Shown in pieces: positions 7,055 to 13,542 of a stretch of DNA of 16,168 nt. Position 1 is the first letter of the stretch, and the number at the start of each line of letters is the position of its first letter. Source of the stretch: UBA10649 sp044233495 (GTDB lineage: Bacteria > Actinomycetota > Actinomycetes > S36-B12); contig JBIIJX010000030.1 in assembly GCA_044233495.1 (NCBI GenBank), positions 1 through 16,168 of the forward strand, read 5' to 3'. Below the pieces are notes generated by a model. The model was not told the origin of the DNA. It ran no database searches and worked only from the letters and a program-made list of their open reading frames with translations. A program made the position numbers and the translations under genes.

Positions 7055-7468
7055 TCAGCCGCGGCCCGAGCCCTCGGCGCACAGGCCGAAGAGCTCGAGC
7101 GTGTGATTGACCTCGGTGAACCCGTGATCGCGCGCGACGGAGTCCGCCCAGCGCTCGACGGCCGGACCAGCGACCTCGACGGTGCGACCGCAGTCGCGGC
7201 ACACGAGGTGGTGATGGTGAGTCCCGCTGCACTTGCGGTAGACACTCTCACCGTCCTCCCGGACGATGACGTCGACCTCGCGTGCAGCCGCAAGGGCGGT
7301 CAGAGTGCGGTACACCGTCGACAGACCGACATTGTCACCCTTGTGGCGCAGATAGTCGTGCAGCTCCTGGCTCGAGCGGAAGTCGTCGATCTCGTCGAGG
7401 GCGACAATGACGGCCGAACGCTGCCGTGTCGACCGGACGCCAATCCCGGTGGCGATCTCAGAAGCCAC
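7055..7468 (-). CDS. zur: Zinc-responsive Fur-family repressor (Zur/FurB)
   Basis: A Fur-family regulator: winged-helix DNA-binding domain at about 11-85 (VRSTRQRSAV, the recognition region around GLSTVYRTL) and dimerisation/metal domain with HHHHLVCRDCG (84-94) and HTLELFGLC (122-130). D66, C80 and the His cluster match the zinc-sensing ligands of mycobacterial FurB. Of the usual four-cysteine structural site, C90, C93 and C130 are present but the fourth position is G133. It is the last gene of the znuABC operon and is followed in the opposite direction by uppS, in the region order uppS-zur-glyS known from M. tuberculosis. GTG 7468 is preferred (GGGAG five bases upstream, overlap of 11 bp with znuC); ATG 7480 or 7498 would add 4 or 10 residues. 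Confidence 0.9.
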   Translation of the reverse strand: MASEIATGIGVRSTRQRSAVIVALDEIDDFRSSQELHDYLRHKGDNVGLSTVYRTLTALAAAREVDVIVREDGESVYRKCSGTHHHHLVCRDCGRTVEVAGPAVERWADSVARDHGFTEVNHTLELFGLCAEGSGRG

Positions 7469-8252
7469 GCTCACTCCCATGCTCGTGCTTGTGGTCATGA
7501 TGTTCGGTCGGGAAGTCAGGGACCTCAAGATCCGTGTCGTGCAGAGCGCCCAGCCCATAGGCCGCGATGAGGTTATCCCGAGTCAGCGCCTGCTGCGGAG
7601 GTCCTGAGGCGATGACACGGCCCCCCATCAGGATCACATGATCCGCCGCTCGTGCCTCGGCGAGGTCATGCGTCGTGAGCACGACGGTGCAGCCGCGGGC
7701 AGGCTCGTCGTGGATGATGCTGTCGATCGTACGGGCGGAGACGAGATCGAGCCCCGTCAGCGGCTCGTCGAGCAGGAGCATCTGGTGCTCCTGCGCGATG
7801 CCCTGCGCCACATACACCCGCTGTCGCTGGCCGCCGGAGAGCTCCGTCAGATGCCGTCGCGCGAGATCGGTGATCTCCAGTCGGTCCATGGCATCGGCAA
7901 CGATGCTCCGGTCGTCACGGGATGGCCGGCCAAGGAGCCCGAGGCGGGGGTAGCGGCCCATCATGACCGTCTCGGCGACCGTCAGGGGCGTCCCGACGGG
8001 AACGGTGGTGTACTGCAGGACGTAGCTGACTCCCCGCTGGCCCCCGTCGGGACTCGCGCCCAGGACTTCGAGGTCTCCAGCGGAGATGGGCAGGAGCCCG
8101 GCGATGGCATGGAGGAGCGTGGACTTCCCGCTGCCATTCGGACCGATGATGGCGGTCATGCAGCCACCCGGCACGGTGAAGTCGGATGCGTGAACAGCAA
8201 CCGATGAACCGCGCTGGATGACGACTCCGCGTCCGACGATCACGTCAGGCAT
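7458..8252 (-). CDS. znuC: Zinc ABC transporter ATP-binding protein with His-rich tail
   Basis: The 264-residue ATPase that powers zinc import through the adjacent permease. Walker A is GPNGSGKST (37-45), the Q-loop is Q80, the signature LSGGQ is 138-142, Walker B MLLLDE is 158-163 and the switch histidine is H195 in TTHD. The C-terminal segment 248-264 is an added tail with five histidines in eight residues (251-258, HHDHKHEH), which suggests metal binding on the cytoplasmic side. The start ATG 8252 overlaps the permease stop by 8 bp and the end overlaps zur. The metal assignment is inferred from Zur, the operator and the His-rich substrate-binding protein; manganese import is the alternative. 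Confidence 0.92.
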   Translation of the reverse strand: MPDVIVGRGVVIQRGSSVAVHASDFTVPGGCMTAIIGPNGSGKSTLLHAIAGLLPISAGDLEVLGASPDGGQRGVSYVLQYTTVPVGTPLTVAETVMMGRYPRLGLLGRPSRDDRSIVADAMDRLEITDLARRHLTELSGGQRQRVYVAQGIAQEHQMLLLDEPLTGLDLVSARTIDSIIHDEPARGCTVVLTTHDLAEARAADHVILMGGRVIASGPPQQALTRDNLIAAYGLGALHDTDLEVPDFPTEHHDHKHEHGSERGF

Positions 8253-9087
8253 GCGCCGTCACCGCCTGCGGCCGGCGTCGGCGCAACCGGGTCACGGCGA
8301 GCACGACGAAGAAGATGAGGATGGGCATGATCGCCATCGTTGCCGATCCAGCTGTGCGCAGGTGATAGCTCGCCGTGAGGCCCAGCCAGACGGACACCAC
8401 GGAGATGGCGGCAGCGAGCAGCATCATCCGGGGCACCGTTCGTGCGACGAGAGCCGCAGTGGCGGGCGGCCCCACCAGCAGACCGAAGACCAGCAGTGTG
8501 CCGACGGACTGGTAGCTGCCGATGACCGATGCGGCGATCAGGACGAGCAGAGCAGCGTGGGTGCGCTTGGGATGCAGGCCCCACATCTGTGACTTCTCGC
8601 GATTGAACGACAGGGCCAGCAGGGGCCGGTAGAGCACCGTCGCGACACCCACGATGATCACGACGAGCACCGCCTGCCAGATCAGATCGCTCGGGGTGAC
8701 GCCCAGTGCGTCGCCGAACAGGATGCTGGTCAGGCTTCCCGCGTAGTTGTCGAGCCGGGACATGATGACGACACCGAGGGCGAGCATGCCGACGAAGAGA
8801 AGGCCAATGGACGTGTCCTCGCTCAGGACGGTCTGGCGGTGGACCACTTCGATGGCGAGGACCATGACGGCGGCGGCAGCGGCTGCCCCGAGCACCGGGT
8901 TCACATCGAAGACGATGGCGACGGCGATGCCGGGGACGACGCCGTGGACGAATGCGTCACCGAAGAAGCTCATGCCGCGTAGAACCAGCCAGGTTCCGAC
9001 GACGGCGCACATCAGGCCGGCGAGCACGCCACCTATGAGGGCGCGCTGCTGGAATCCGAGCGCGAAGGGCTCGAGAAACCACTCCAC
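8245..9087 (-). CDS. znuB: Zinc ABC transporter permease (ABC-3 family)
   Basis: The 280-residue membrane subunit of the metal importer, with about eight or nine hydrophobic helices. Family-typical stretches include FFGDAFVHGVVPGIAVA (41-57), LLFVGMLALGVV, SILFGDALGV, and a late SYQSVGTLLVFGLLVGPPATA segment. The C-terminus is Arg-rich (LRRRRPQ) and cytoplasmic. Translation starts at GTG 9087, 5 bp after the ZnuA stop, and ends overlapping znuC. The arrangement A-B-C-zur is a single operon by spacing. Confidence 0.93.
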   Translation of the reverse strand: MEWFLEPFALGFQQRALIGGVLAGLMCAVVGTWLVLRGMSFFGDAFVHGVVPGIAVAIVFDVNPVLGAAAAAAVMVLAIEVVHRQTVLSEDTSIGLLFVGMLALGVVIMSRLDNYAGSLTSILFGDALGVTPSDLIWQAVLVVIIVGVATVLYRPLLALSFNREKSQMWGLHPKRTHAALLVLIAASVIGSYQSVGTLLVFGLLVGPPATAALVARTVPRMMLLAAAISVVSVWLGLTASYHLRTAGSATMAIMPILIFFVVLAVTRLRRRRPQAVTAHA

Positions 9088-9092
9088 GCCGG

Positions 9093-10217
9093 TCAGCCTG
9101 CCAGACCTTGGGCGATGCGAGTCGCGTCAGTCCTCATCAGGTCGATGTAGGTGGCCGCGGGGGAGTCTGCTGCGCCCAGGTCGTGGTAGAGCGGAATGAT
9201 CTCGATCTCGCGCCCGGTCTCGGCGGCGACCGCTTCAGTGAGTGCGCTCGGCTCGGCCACGTCCGCGAAGATTGCGGGCACGTTTCGGTCCACGATGAGC
9301 GACGCCAGCTCAGCGAGCTCCGCGGAGCTCGGCTCGGCGAGGGTGGTGGTGGAGGGGATCACGGCGCCGATGACCTCGAGCCCGTAGCGGTCGGCCAGGT
9401 AGCCGTAGGCGAGGTGGTCGGTCACGAGAACGCGCCGATCGGCGGGGATGGGCGCCAGCAGCGCCACCACCTCCGCATCAGCGCTGCGGATGGCGTCGGA
9501 CGTCTCGGTGCCGCAGTTGGTGAACGCGGGGTCACCGGTGATGTCGGTGAGCTCGGTGCCGATCAGTTCAGCGGCAGTGGCCATGCGCTGCATGTCGAAC
9601 CAGATGTGCGGGTCGAAGGCACCGTGCTCGTGCTCGTCGGCGTGGGTGTCACCCTCTTCCCCCGCGTGCTCGTCCGCGTGCTCGTCCGCGTGCTCGTCCG
9701 CGTGCTCGTCCGCGTGCTCGGCCGCGTGCTCGTCGGCGTGCTCGTCGGCGTGCTCACCGGCGTGGGCGTCAGGAGCGGTGAAGGGCAGGGGGTCGACCAG
9801 CTCGCCGATAGACAGCACGCGGGCGCCGTCGGTCTGCGCCGATGCGAGGGCGTCGGCCATACCTCCCTCGAGGCCGAGGCCGTTCGCGACGACCAGGTCG
9901 GCGTTGACCATGGCGGCGACCTGGGCGGAGGAGGGGGCGAAGTCGTGCGGGTCCGCACCGGCGGGCATCAGGGTCTCGATCGCAGCACCGCCGCAGGTGG
10001 CGATCTGGCCTGCGATGTCGCCGAGGATGGTGGTGGTCGCCACGACGGAAACCGCCCCCGTTGCTGCTGCGGCGTCTGCAGCCGCTGGTCCGGTGGGCGC
10101 AGCGGAGGCGGGTGCCGTGGTCGATCCCTCGTCCATCACCGAGCAGGCCCCCAGCAGTCCGGCGCACATAGCGACGGTGAGAGTCGTCAGGAGTCCGGGG
10201 ATGATACGCGCACGCAT
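9093..10217 (-). CDS. znuA: Zinc-binding lipoprotein of the ABC importer, with nine-fold HAxE repeat
   Basis: A TroA/ZnuA-family extracytoplasmic binding protein of 374 residues. A signal peptide ends in the lipobox LLGAC, with the lipidated cysteine at C25, followed by an Ala/Pro/Thr-rich linker to about 55. Likely metal ligands are H91 (ADPHDF), H204 (DPHIWFD), H268 (TDHLAYG) and D346 (LYHDLG). Between the first two lies the acidic His-rich loop typical of zinc binders, here expanded into nine tandem HAxE units at 152-187 plus HADEHEH at 192-198. The ATG start fits a leaderless promoter whose -10 box ends 6 nt upstream. It is the first gene of the operon. Confidence 0.95.
   Translation of the reverse strand: MRARIIPGLLTTLTVAMCAGLLGACSVMDEGSTTAPASAAPTGPAAADAAAATGAVSVVATTTILGDIAGQIATCGGAAIETLMPAGADPHDFAPSSAQVAAMVNADLVVANGLGLEGGMADALASAQTDGARVLSIGELVDPLPFTAPDAHAGEHADEHADEHAAEHADEHADEHADEHADEHAGEEGDTHADEHEHGAFDPHIWFDMQRMATAAELIGTELTDITGDPAFTNCGTETSDAIRSADAEVVALLAPIPADRRVLVTDHLAYGYLADRYGLEVIGAVIPSTTTLAEPSSAELAELASLIVDRNVPAIFADVAEPSALTEAVAAETGREIEIIPLYHDLGAADSPAATYIDLMRTDATRIAQGLAG
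9657..9764 (-). repeat. znuA: 12-bp tandem repeat (9 units) encoding HAxE in ZnuA
   Basis: Nine consecutive 12-bp units on the coding strand spell HAGE, HADE, HADE, HAAE, four HADE and HAGE. Several units are identical at DNA level (plus-strand unit GTGCTCGTCCGC). The nearly invariant codons mean copy number could change by slippage without breaking the frame. Confidence 0.95.
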
Positions 10218-10223
10218 GGTGCG

Positions 10224-10252
10224 ACGGTATTACTAATGACAATCACTGTCAA
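10224..10252 (-). promoter_or_regulatory. znuABC-zur promoter with Zur-type operator
   Basis: On the minus strand TTGACA (plus 10247-10252), a 17-nt spacer and TACCGT (plus 10224-10229) form a good -35/-10 pair, and the -10 ends 6 nt before ATG 10217, predicting a leaderless mRNA. A 15-bp near-palindrome TGACAATCACTGTCA at 10237-10251 has arms matching at 6 of 7 positions around a central base and overlaps the -35 box. Position and form fit a Zur operator that blocks RNA polymerase when zinc is ample. Confidence 0.65.
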
Positions 10253-10265
10253 ATATGGGACCGCG

Positions 10266-10661
10266 TCAGAAGCGGCCCATGAACTTCAGCACCACGATCG
10301 CGCCGAATCCCACGACGACGAGCGACCGGAAGAAGCGCGAACGCGACTCGAGGGCTGGCCACGACAGTGCCGTCAGCCAGGTGAGGAACGCCCAGACCAG
10401 CAGCAGGACGATGCCCCCGAGCCACGCCCACGAGCCGCGCAGCAGCAGGCCGACGAACAGCAGCACGGCCGGCAGGATGACGACGAGCCAGCGCGGAATG
10501 GAGTGCATCCGGGCCAGCACGGGCAGTGAGAGCCGCTCGAACGTGGCTCGGGCGCCGGTGGCCGGCGGTCGGGACGGCTTCGGTGCACCCGCACCCGAGG
10601 GCCCGCTGGGTCCGCGAACCCCCTTCGGGGTCTGCCCTCGGCCGCGTGAGTTCTCGCTCAT
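10266..10661 (-). CDS. Small three-helix membrane protein, function unknown
   Basis: A 131-residue protein. Residues 1-42 are Gly/Pro/Arg-rich and probably disordered in the cytoplasm; hydrophobic helices follow at about 58-74, 78-96 and 111-127. The conserved-looking part is RLSLPVLARMHSIPRWLVV and the TALSWP motif after helix 2. It resembles small actinobacterial DUF6703-type proteins, recalled from memory and not verified. ATG 10661 was chosen because GGAG lies 7 nt upstream, while a longer frame extends into the divergent gene. It ends 48 bp before the znuA start on the same strand, so read-through into the zinc operon is possible. Confidence 0.75.
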   Translation of the reverse strand: MSENSRGRGQTPKGVRGPSGPSGAGAPKPSRPPATGARATFERLSLPVLARMHSIPRWLVVILPAVLLFVGLLLRGSWAWLGGIVLLLVWAFLTWLTALSWPALESRSRFFRSLVVVGFGAIVVLKFMGRF

Positions 10662-10689
10662 GGCCCTGCTCCCTGACGGACTAACGTTC

Positions 10690-11118
10690 GTGGACGTGAC
10701 CCAGCCTAGTCCGGCCGCCGCTGCAGACCGACTCGTCGTCATCAGCCGGTTCCGGGTGCCGGCGACGGAGCGCACGACCTTCCTTGCGCAGATGGATTCC
10801 GCCGTCGTCACGCTGGCGAGGCAGGCCGGTTGCCTGGCTGCGACGCTCGGACAGTCCACCGACGATCCCGACCTGCTCCTCCTGCGCACCGAGTGGGCGG
10901 GAGTGGGCTCGTACCGCCGGGCCCTGTCGGCCTACGACGTCAAGGTGGGCGTCGTCCCCCTGCTGTCCCAGGCCGTTGACGAGCCCAGCGCCTACGAGAC
11001 CGTGCGGGAGTGGAACGGCGAGCACCTCGTGTCGTCAGCCTCCGGTCTGGCGGCCGACGCCCAGGATGTTCGACTCGGGTCTGCGGCGGCACCGTCGGTC
11101 GCGCCGGTCGAGTCATGA
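10690..11118 (+). CDS. ABM (antibiotic biosynthesis monooxygenase-like) domain protein
   Basis: About 142 residues. The segment DRLVVISRFRVPATERTTFLAQM through LLLRTEWAGVGSYRRALSAYDVKV fits the dimeric alpha/beta barrel ABM fold, whose members include quinone and haem monooxygenases and many of unknown role. The last 30 residues are Ala/Ser-rich. The start is uncertain: ATG 10660 would overlap the start codon of the divergent membrane protein, while GTG 10690 and GTG 10696 lie just after a TAACGT -10-like hexamer (10682-10687). The stop overlaps the next gene by 4 bp (ATGA at 11115-11118), so the pair is probably a functional unit. The substrate is unknown. Confidence 0.75.
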   Translation: MDVTQPSPAAAADRLVVISRFRVPATERTTFLAQMDSAVVTLARQAGCLAATLGQSTDDPDLLLLRTEWAGVGSYRRALSAYDVKVGVVPLLSQAVDEPSAYETVREWNGEHLVSSASGLAADAQDVRLGSAAAPSVAPVES

Positions 11119-11606
11119 GGGAGTTCGCAAACCTGGCCGACGCCGGGCATCAGCTCGGGCGGGCACTGCAATCGCACATCGACGGCTGGGTGCGCCCGAC
11201 ACTGGCGCCCGTGCTGCCGAACGGCGTCCCCGTCGCAGTCGGAATCCGGCAGGTGGTCGATCTCCCGTGGCGAGCCGTACCCGTCCTCCGCTCGACCGAG
11301 GGCGTCGAGGTCCTGCATCCGGGGAGCTTCGCCGGCTCCACCGCCATCGTCGTGGATGACGGCGTGGAGACCGGGACGGTCGCGCGCGCGGTCGGTCCCG
11401 CCCTGCGCGAGGCCGCAGTGGCCCGGCTTGTGCTCGCTGTCCCGGTGTGCTCGCGCGAGGCGCTCGCCGACCTGGCGACCCTGTACGACGAGGTCATCGC
11501 GGTGGTGACTCCGCTGGAACGACGCAGTCTGGCCTGGCACTACGCCGACTTCGACACGATCGACGAGCAGGAGGCTCACCGACTGCTGGAGGCGCACCCC
11601 TCCTAG
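11115..11606 (+). CDS. Phosphoribosyltransferase-like protein (COG1926-like, shortened)
   Basis: A 163-residue protein with a type I phosphoribosyltransferase PRPP loop at 78-88 (IVVDDGVETGT), followed by a Rossmann-like half (RLVLAVPVCSREAL, DEVIAVVTPLE, WHYADFDTIDEQEAHRLL) close to the C-terminal half of the predicted phosphoribosyltransferases of COG1926. The N-terminal part keeps a REFANLADAGHQLGRAL opening and GVPVAVGI but lacks most of the hood and the LPRGGVPVA-type motif of longer relatives, so it is shorter than the usual 200 or more residues. It may be a binding or regulatory derivative. It overlaps the ABM gene by 4 bp and ends 12 bp before glyS. Confidence 0.75.
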   Translation: MREFANLADAGHQLGRALQSHIDGWVRPTLAPVLPNGVPVAVGIRQVVDLPWRAVPVLRSTEGVEVLHPGSFAGSTAIVVDDGVETGTVARAVGPALREAAVARLVLAVPVCSREALADLATLYDEVIAVVTPLERRSLAWHYADFDTIDEQEAHRLLEAHPS

Positions 11607-11618
11607 GATGACGGCACT

Positions 11619-13001
11619 ATGGCCAGTGATCGCGTCGACGCAGTCGTCAACCTCTGCAAGCGCCGGGGATTCGTCTTCCCCTCGTCGGAGATCTACGGCG
11701 GAACCCGCTCCGCCTGGGACTACGGTCCCCTCGGCGTCGAGCTCAAGGAGAACGTCCGGCGCCAGTGGTGGCAGGCCGTGGTGCGCGGACGCGATGACGT
11801 CGTCGGCCTGGACTCCTCCGTCATCCTCGCGCCGCAGGTGTGGGAGGCGTCCGGTCACGTCAACGCCTTCGTCGATCCCCTGACGGAGTGCCGCAAGTGC
11901 CACAAGCGGTGGCGCGCCGACCAGTTGCTTGAGGCATATGCCGAGAAGCACGGCCATGAGCCCACCAACGGACTCGCCGACGTCGTCTGTTCGAACTGCG
12001 GCACCACGGGCGACTTCACCGAGCCACGCGACTTCAACGGCATGCTACGCACGACGGTCGGCCCGGTGGAGGACGCGGGTGCGGTGCACTACCTGCGCCC
12101 CGAGACCGCGCAGGGCATCTTCGTCAACTACCTCAACGTCATGAACTCCGCGCGCAAGAAGCCGCCGTTCGGGATCGGCCAGACGGGCAAGAGCTTCCGC
12201 AACGAGATCACGCCGGGCAACTTCATCTTCCGTACCCGGGAGTTCGAGCAGATGGAGATGGAGTTCTTCGTCAAGCCGGGCACCGATGAGGAGTGGCACG
12301 AGTACTGGATGCAGCAGCGCTGGGACTGGTACGTCGATCTCGGCCTCGATCCGGAGAACATGCGCTTCTTCGAGCACCCCAAGGAGAAGCTCAGTCACTA
12401 CTCCAAGCGCACCGTCGACATCGAGTACCGATTCCGATTCGCCGGCAGTGAGTGGGCCGAGCTCGAGGGCATCGCCAACCGAACCGACTTCGACCTCACG
12501 ACCCACGGCCAGCACTCGGGCACCGACCTGTCGTACTTCGACCAGGAGACCGAGGAGCGCTGGGTGCCGTATGTGATCGAGCCGGCTGCCGGTCTGACGC
12601 GTGCAGTCCTGGCTTTCCTGCTCGACGCCTACGACGAGGACGAGGCCCCGAACGCCAAGGGCGGTGTCGACACCCGCACGGTGCTGCGACTGGATCCGCG
12701 GCTCGCCCCGGTCAAGGTCGCCGTCCTGCCGCTCTCGCGCAACGAGAAGCTCACTCCAGCGGCGAAGGATCTCGCGGCCACGCTGCGTCGTCGCTGGAAC
12801 ATCGAGTTCGACGACGCCGGAGCGATCGGGCGCCGCTACCGTCGCCAGGACGAGATCGGCACGCCGTTCTGCGTGACGTTCGACTTCGACTCCCTCGACG
12901 ACAACGCCGTGACCATCCGCGAGCGGGACTCGATGCAGCAGGAGCGCATCGCGATCGACGATCTCGGGTCGTGGCTCGCCGTGAGGCTTCCTGCCTGCTA
13001 G
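11619..13001 (+). CDS. glyS: Glycyl-tRNA synthetase (dimeric class II type)
   Basis: Charges tRNA-Gly with glycine. The 460-residue single-chain enzyme is the alpha2 type. It has the N-terminal IYGGTRSAWDYGPLGVELKENV (25-46), a zinc ribbon C91-x2-C94 and C124-x2-C127, the RPETAQGIF motif (160-168), FRNE (193-196), FRTREFEQME (204-213), and GIANRTDFDLTTH near the active site. The C-terminal anticodon-binding domain (about 360-455) includes KVAVLPLSRNEKL and GRRYRRQDEIGTPFCVTFDFDS. ATG 11619 has AGGA about ten bases upstream; a TAGGAT hexamer at 11604-11609, overlapping the previous stop codon, may be a -10 box. The stop shares CTAG (12998-13001) with the convergent gene. Confidence 0.97.
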   Translation: MASDRVDAVVNLCKRRGFVFPSSEIYGGTRSAWDYGPLGVELKENVRRQWWQAVVRGRDDVVGLDSSVILAPQVWEASGHVNAFVDPLTECRKCHKRWRADQLLEAYAEKHGHEPTNGLADVVCSNCGTTGDFTEPRDFNGMLRTTVGPVEDAGAVHYLRPETAQGIFVNYLNVMNSARKKPPFGIGQTGKSFRNEITPGNFIFRTREFEQMEMEFFVKPGTDEEWHEYWMQQRWDWYVDLGLDPENMRFFEHPKEKLSHYSKRTVDIEYRFRFAGSEWAELEGIANRTDFDLTTHGQHSGTDLSYFDQETEERWVPYVIEPAAGLTRAVLAFLLDAYDEDEAPNAKGGVDTRTVLRLDPRLAPVKVAVLPLSRNEKLTPAAKDLAATLRRRWNIEFDDAGAIGRRYRRQDEIGTPFCVTFDFDSLDDNAVTIRERDSMQQERIAIDDLGSWLAVRLPAC

Positions 13002-13201
13002 TCCGGGCGATCGACCGGGCAAGGGGCGGTGAGGAGGCTTCCGCACTCGGCGCACTCGCCGTCGAGGTAGTAGCCGACGATCTCATAGTCCTCGAACACG
13101 GCCTTGATGGTGAAGGTGTTGCTGCCGCAGGCCAGGCACTCGTTCGTCGGCAGGCCCCGCTGGTTCAGCGTCGCAGTGCCGGTGCTGTGATCGCGCTGCA
13201 T
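12998..13201 (-). CDS. Small four-cysteine (zinc-ribbon-like) protein, function unknown
   Basis: A 67-residue protein with two CxxC pairs, C22-x2-C25 and C50-x2-C53, 24 residues apart, which fits a single zinc ribbon. The middle (FTIKAVFEDYEIVGYYLDGECAECG) is hydrophobic and acidic. It directly follows HU and is probably co-transcribed: a GTG at 13207 overlaps the HU stop as GTGA, and ATG 13201 lies 2 bp downstream of that stop. ATG 13201 is reported; GTG 13207 would add two residues. It converges with glyS, whose stop codon overlaps its own in the palindrome CTAG. No function is known to me. Confidence 0.75.
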   Translation of the reverse strand: MQRDHSTGTATLNQRGLPTNECLACGSNTFTIKAVFEDYEIVGYYLDGECAECGSLLTAPCPVDRPD

Positions 13202-13203
13202 CG

Positions 13204-13482
13204 TCACGAGCCCGCGACAGCGCGCTTGAGACTCTGCCCAGCGGATACCTTCACGGCTTTTCGGGCTGGGATGGTCAGCGCTTCACCGGTCTTGGGGTTG
13301 CGGCCCTCACGGGCCTTGCGCTGCACCAACTCCAGGGTCAAGAACCCGGTCAGGGATACACGGTCCCCTGTGATGAGGGCCTCAGTGATGGCCGACTGGA
13401 TTCCTTGGAGGGCCTGGTCTACTACTTCGGCCCGCAGGCCAGTCCTGGTTGCGGCGGCGGCGACTATTTCCGAGCGGTTCAT
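13204..13482 (-). CDS. HU-family nucleoid protein
   Basis: A 92-residue HU/IHF-type DNA-bending protein. It begins MNRSEIVAAAATRTG, has the dimer core LTGFLTLELVQRKAREGRNPKTGE (the DNA-intercalating arm with N62-P63) and ends in a basic helix QSLKRAVAG. It has the normal bacterial HU length, without the long Lys/Ala/Pro-rich tail of mycobacterial and streptomycete HupB/HupS. AAGGAG lies just upstream of ATG 13482, the clearest ribosome binding site in the window. Upstream is an inverted repeat resembling a Fur-family operator. A four-cysteine protein follows in the same operon. Confidence 0.95.
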   Translation of the reverse strand: MNRSEIVAAAATRTGLRAEVVDQALQGIQSAITEALITGDRVSLTGFLTLELVQRKAREGRNPKTGEALTIPARKAVKVSAGQSLKRAVAGS

Positions 13483-13492
13483 GTGTCTCCTT

Positions 13493-13511
13493 AACGATAA
13501 TGATTCCCGTT
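13493..13511. promoter_or_regulatory. Fur/Zur-like inverted repeat upstream of HU
   Basis: The 19-bp sequence AACGATAATGATTCCCGTT is an imperfect palindrome (arms AACGnnAAT / ATTnnCGTT). It contains the Fur-type half-site GATAATGAT and shares the ATnnTGATT core with the znuA operator. It lies 10 bp before the HU start codon, between the AAGGAG site and a possible -10 box TACGTT on the minus strand (plus 13519-13524). A repressor bound here could block HU-operon transcription. Its regulator (Zur or another Fur-family protein) is inferred. Confidence 0.4.
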
Positions 13512-13542
13512 AGAGAGAACGTATCAGACCCCGACCGCGATG

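Noticed and set aside
9657..9764. Possible CRISPR-like repeats
   Set aside because: The 12-bp units are contiguous, with no spacers, and encode the His-rich loop in frame.
9108..10529. A 473-codon open frame on the plus strand with repeated V-R-V-L units
   Set aside because: It is antisense to znuA. The repeat-like protein is the mirror of the 12-bp HAxE array, and GC-rich antisense frames stay open by codon bias.
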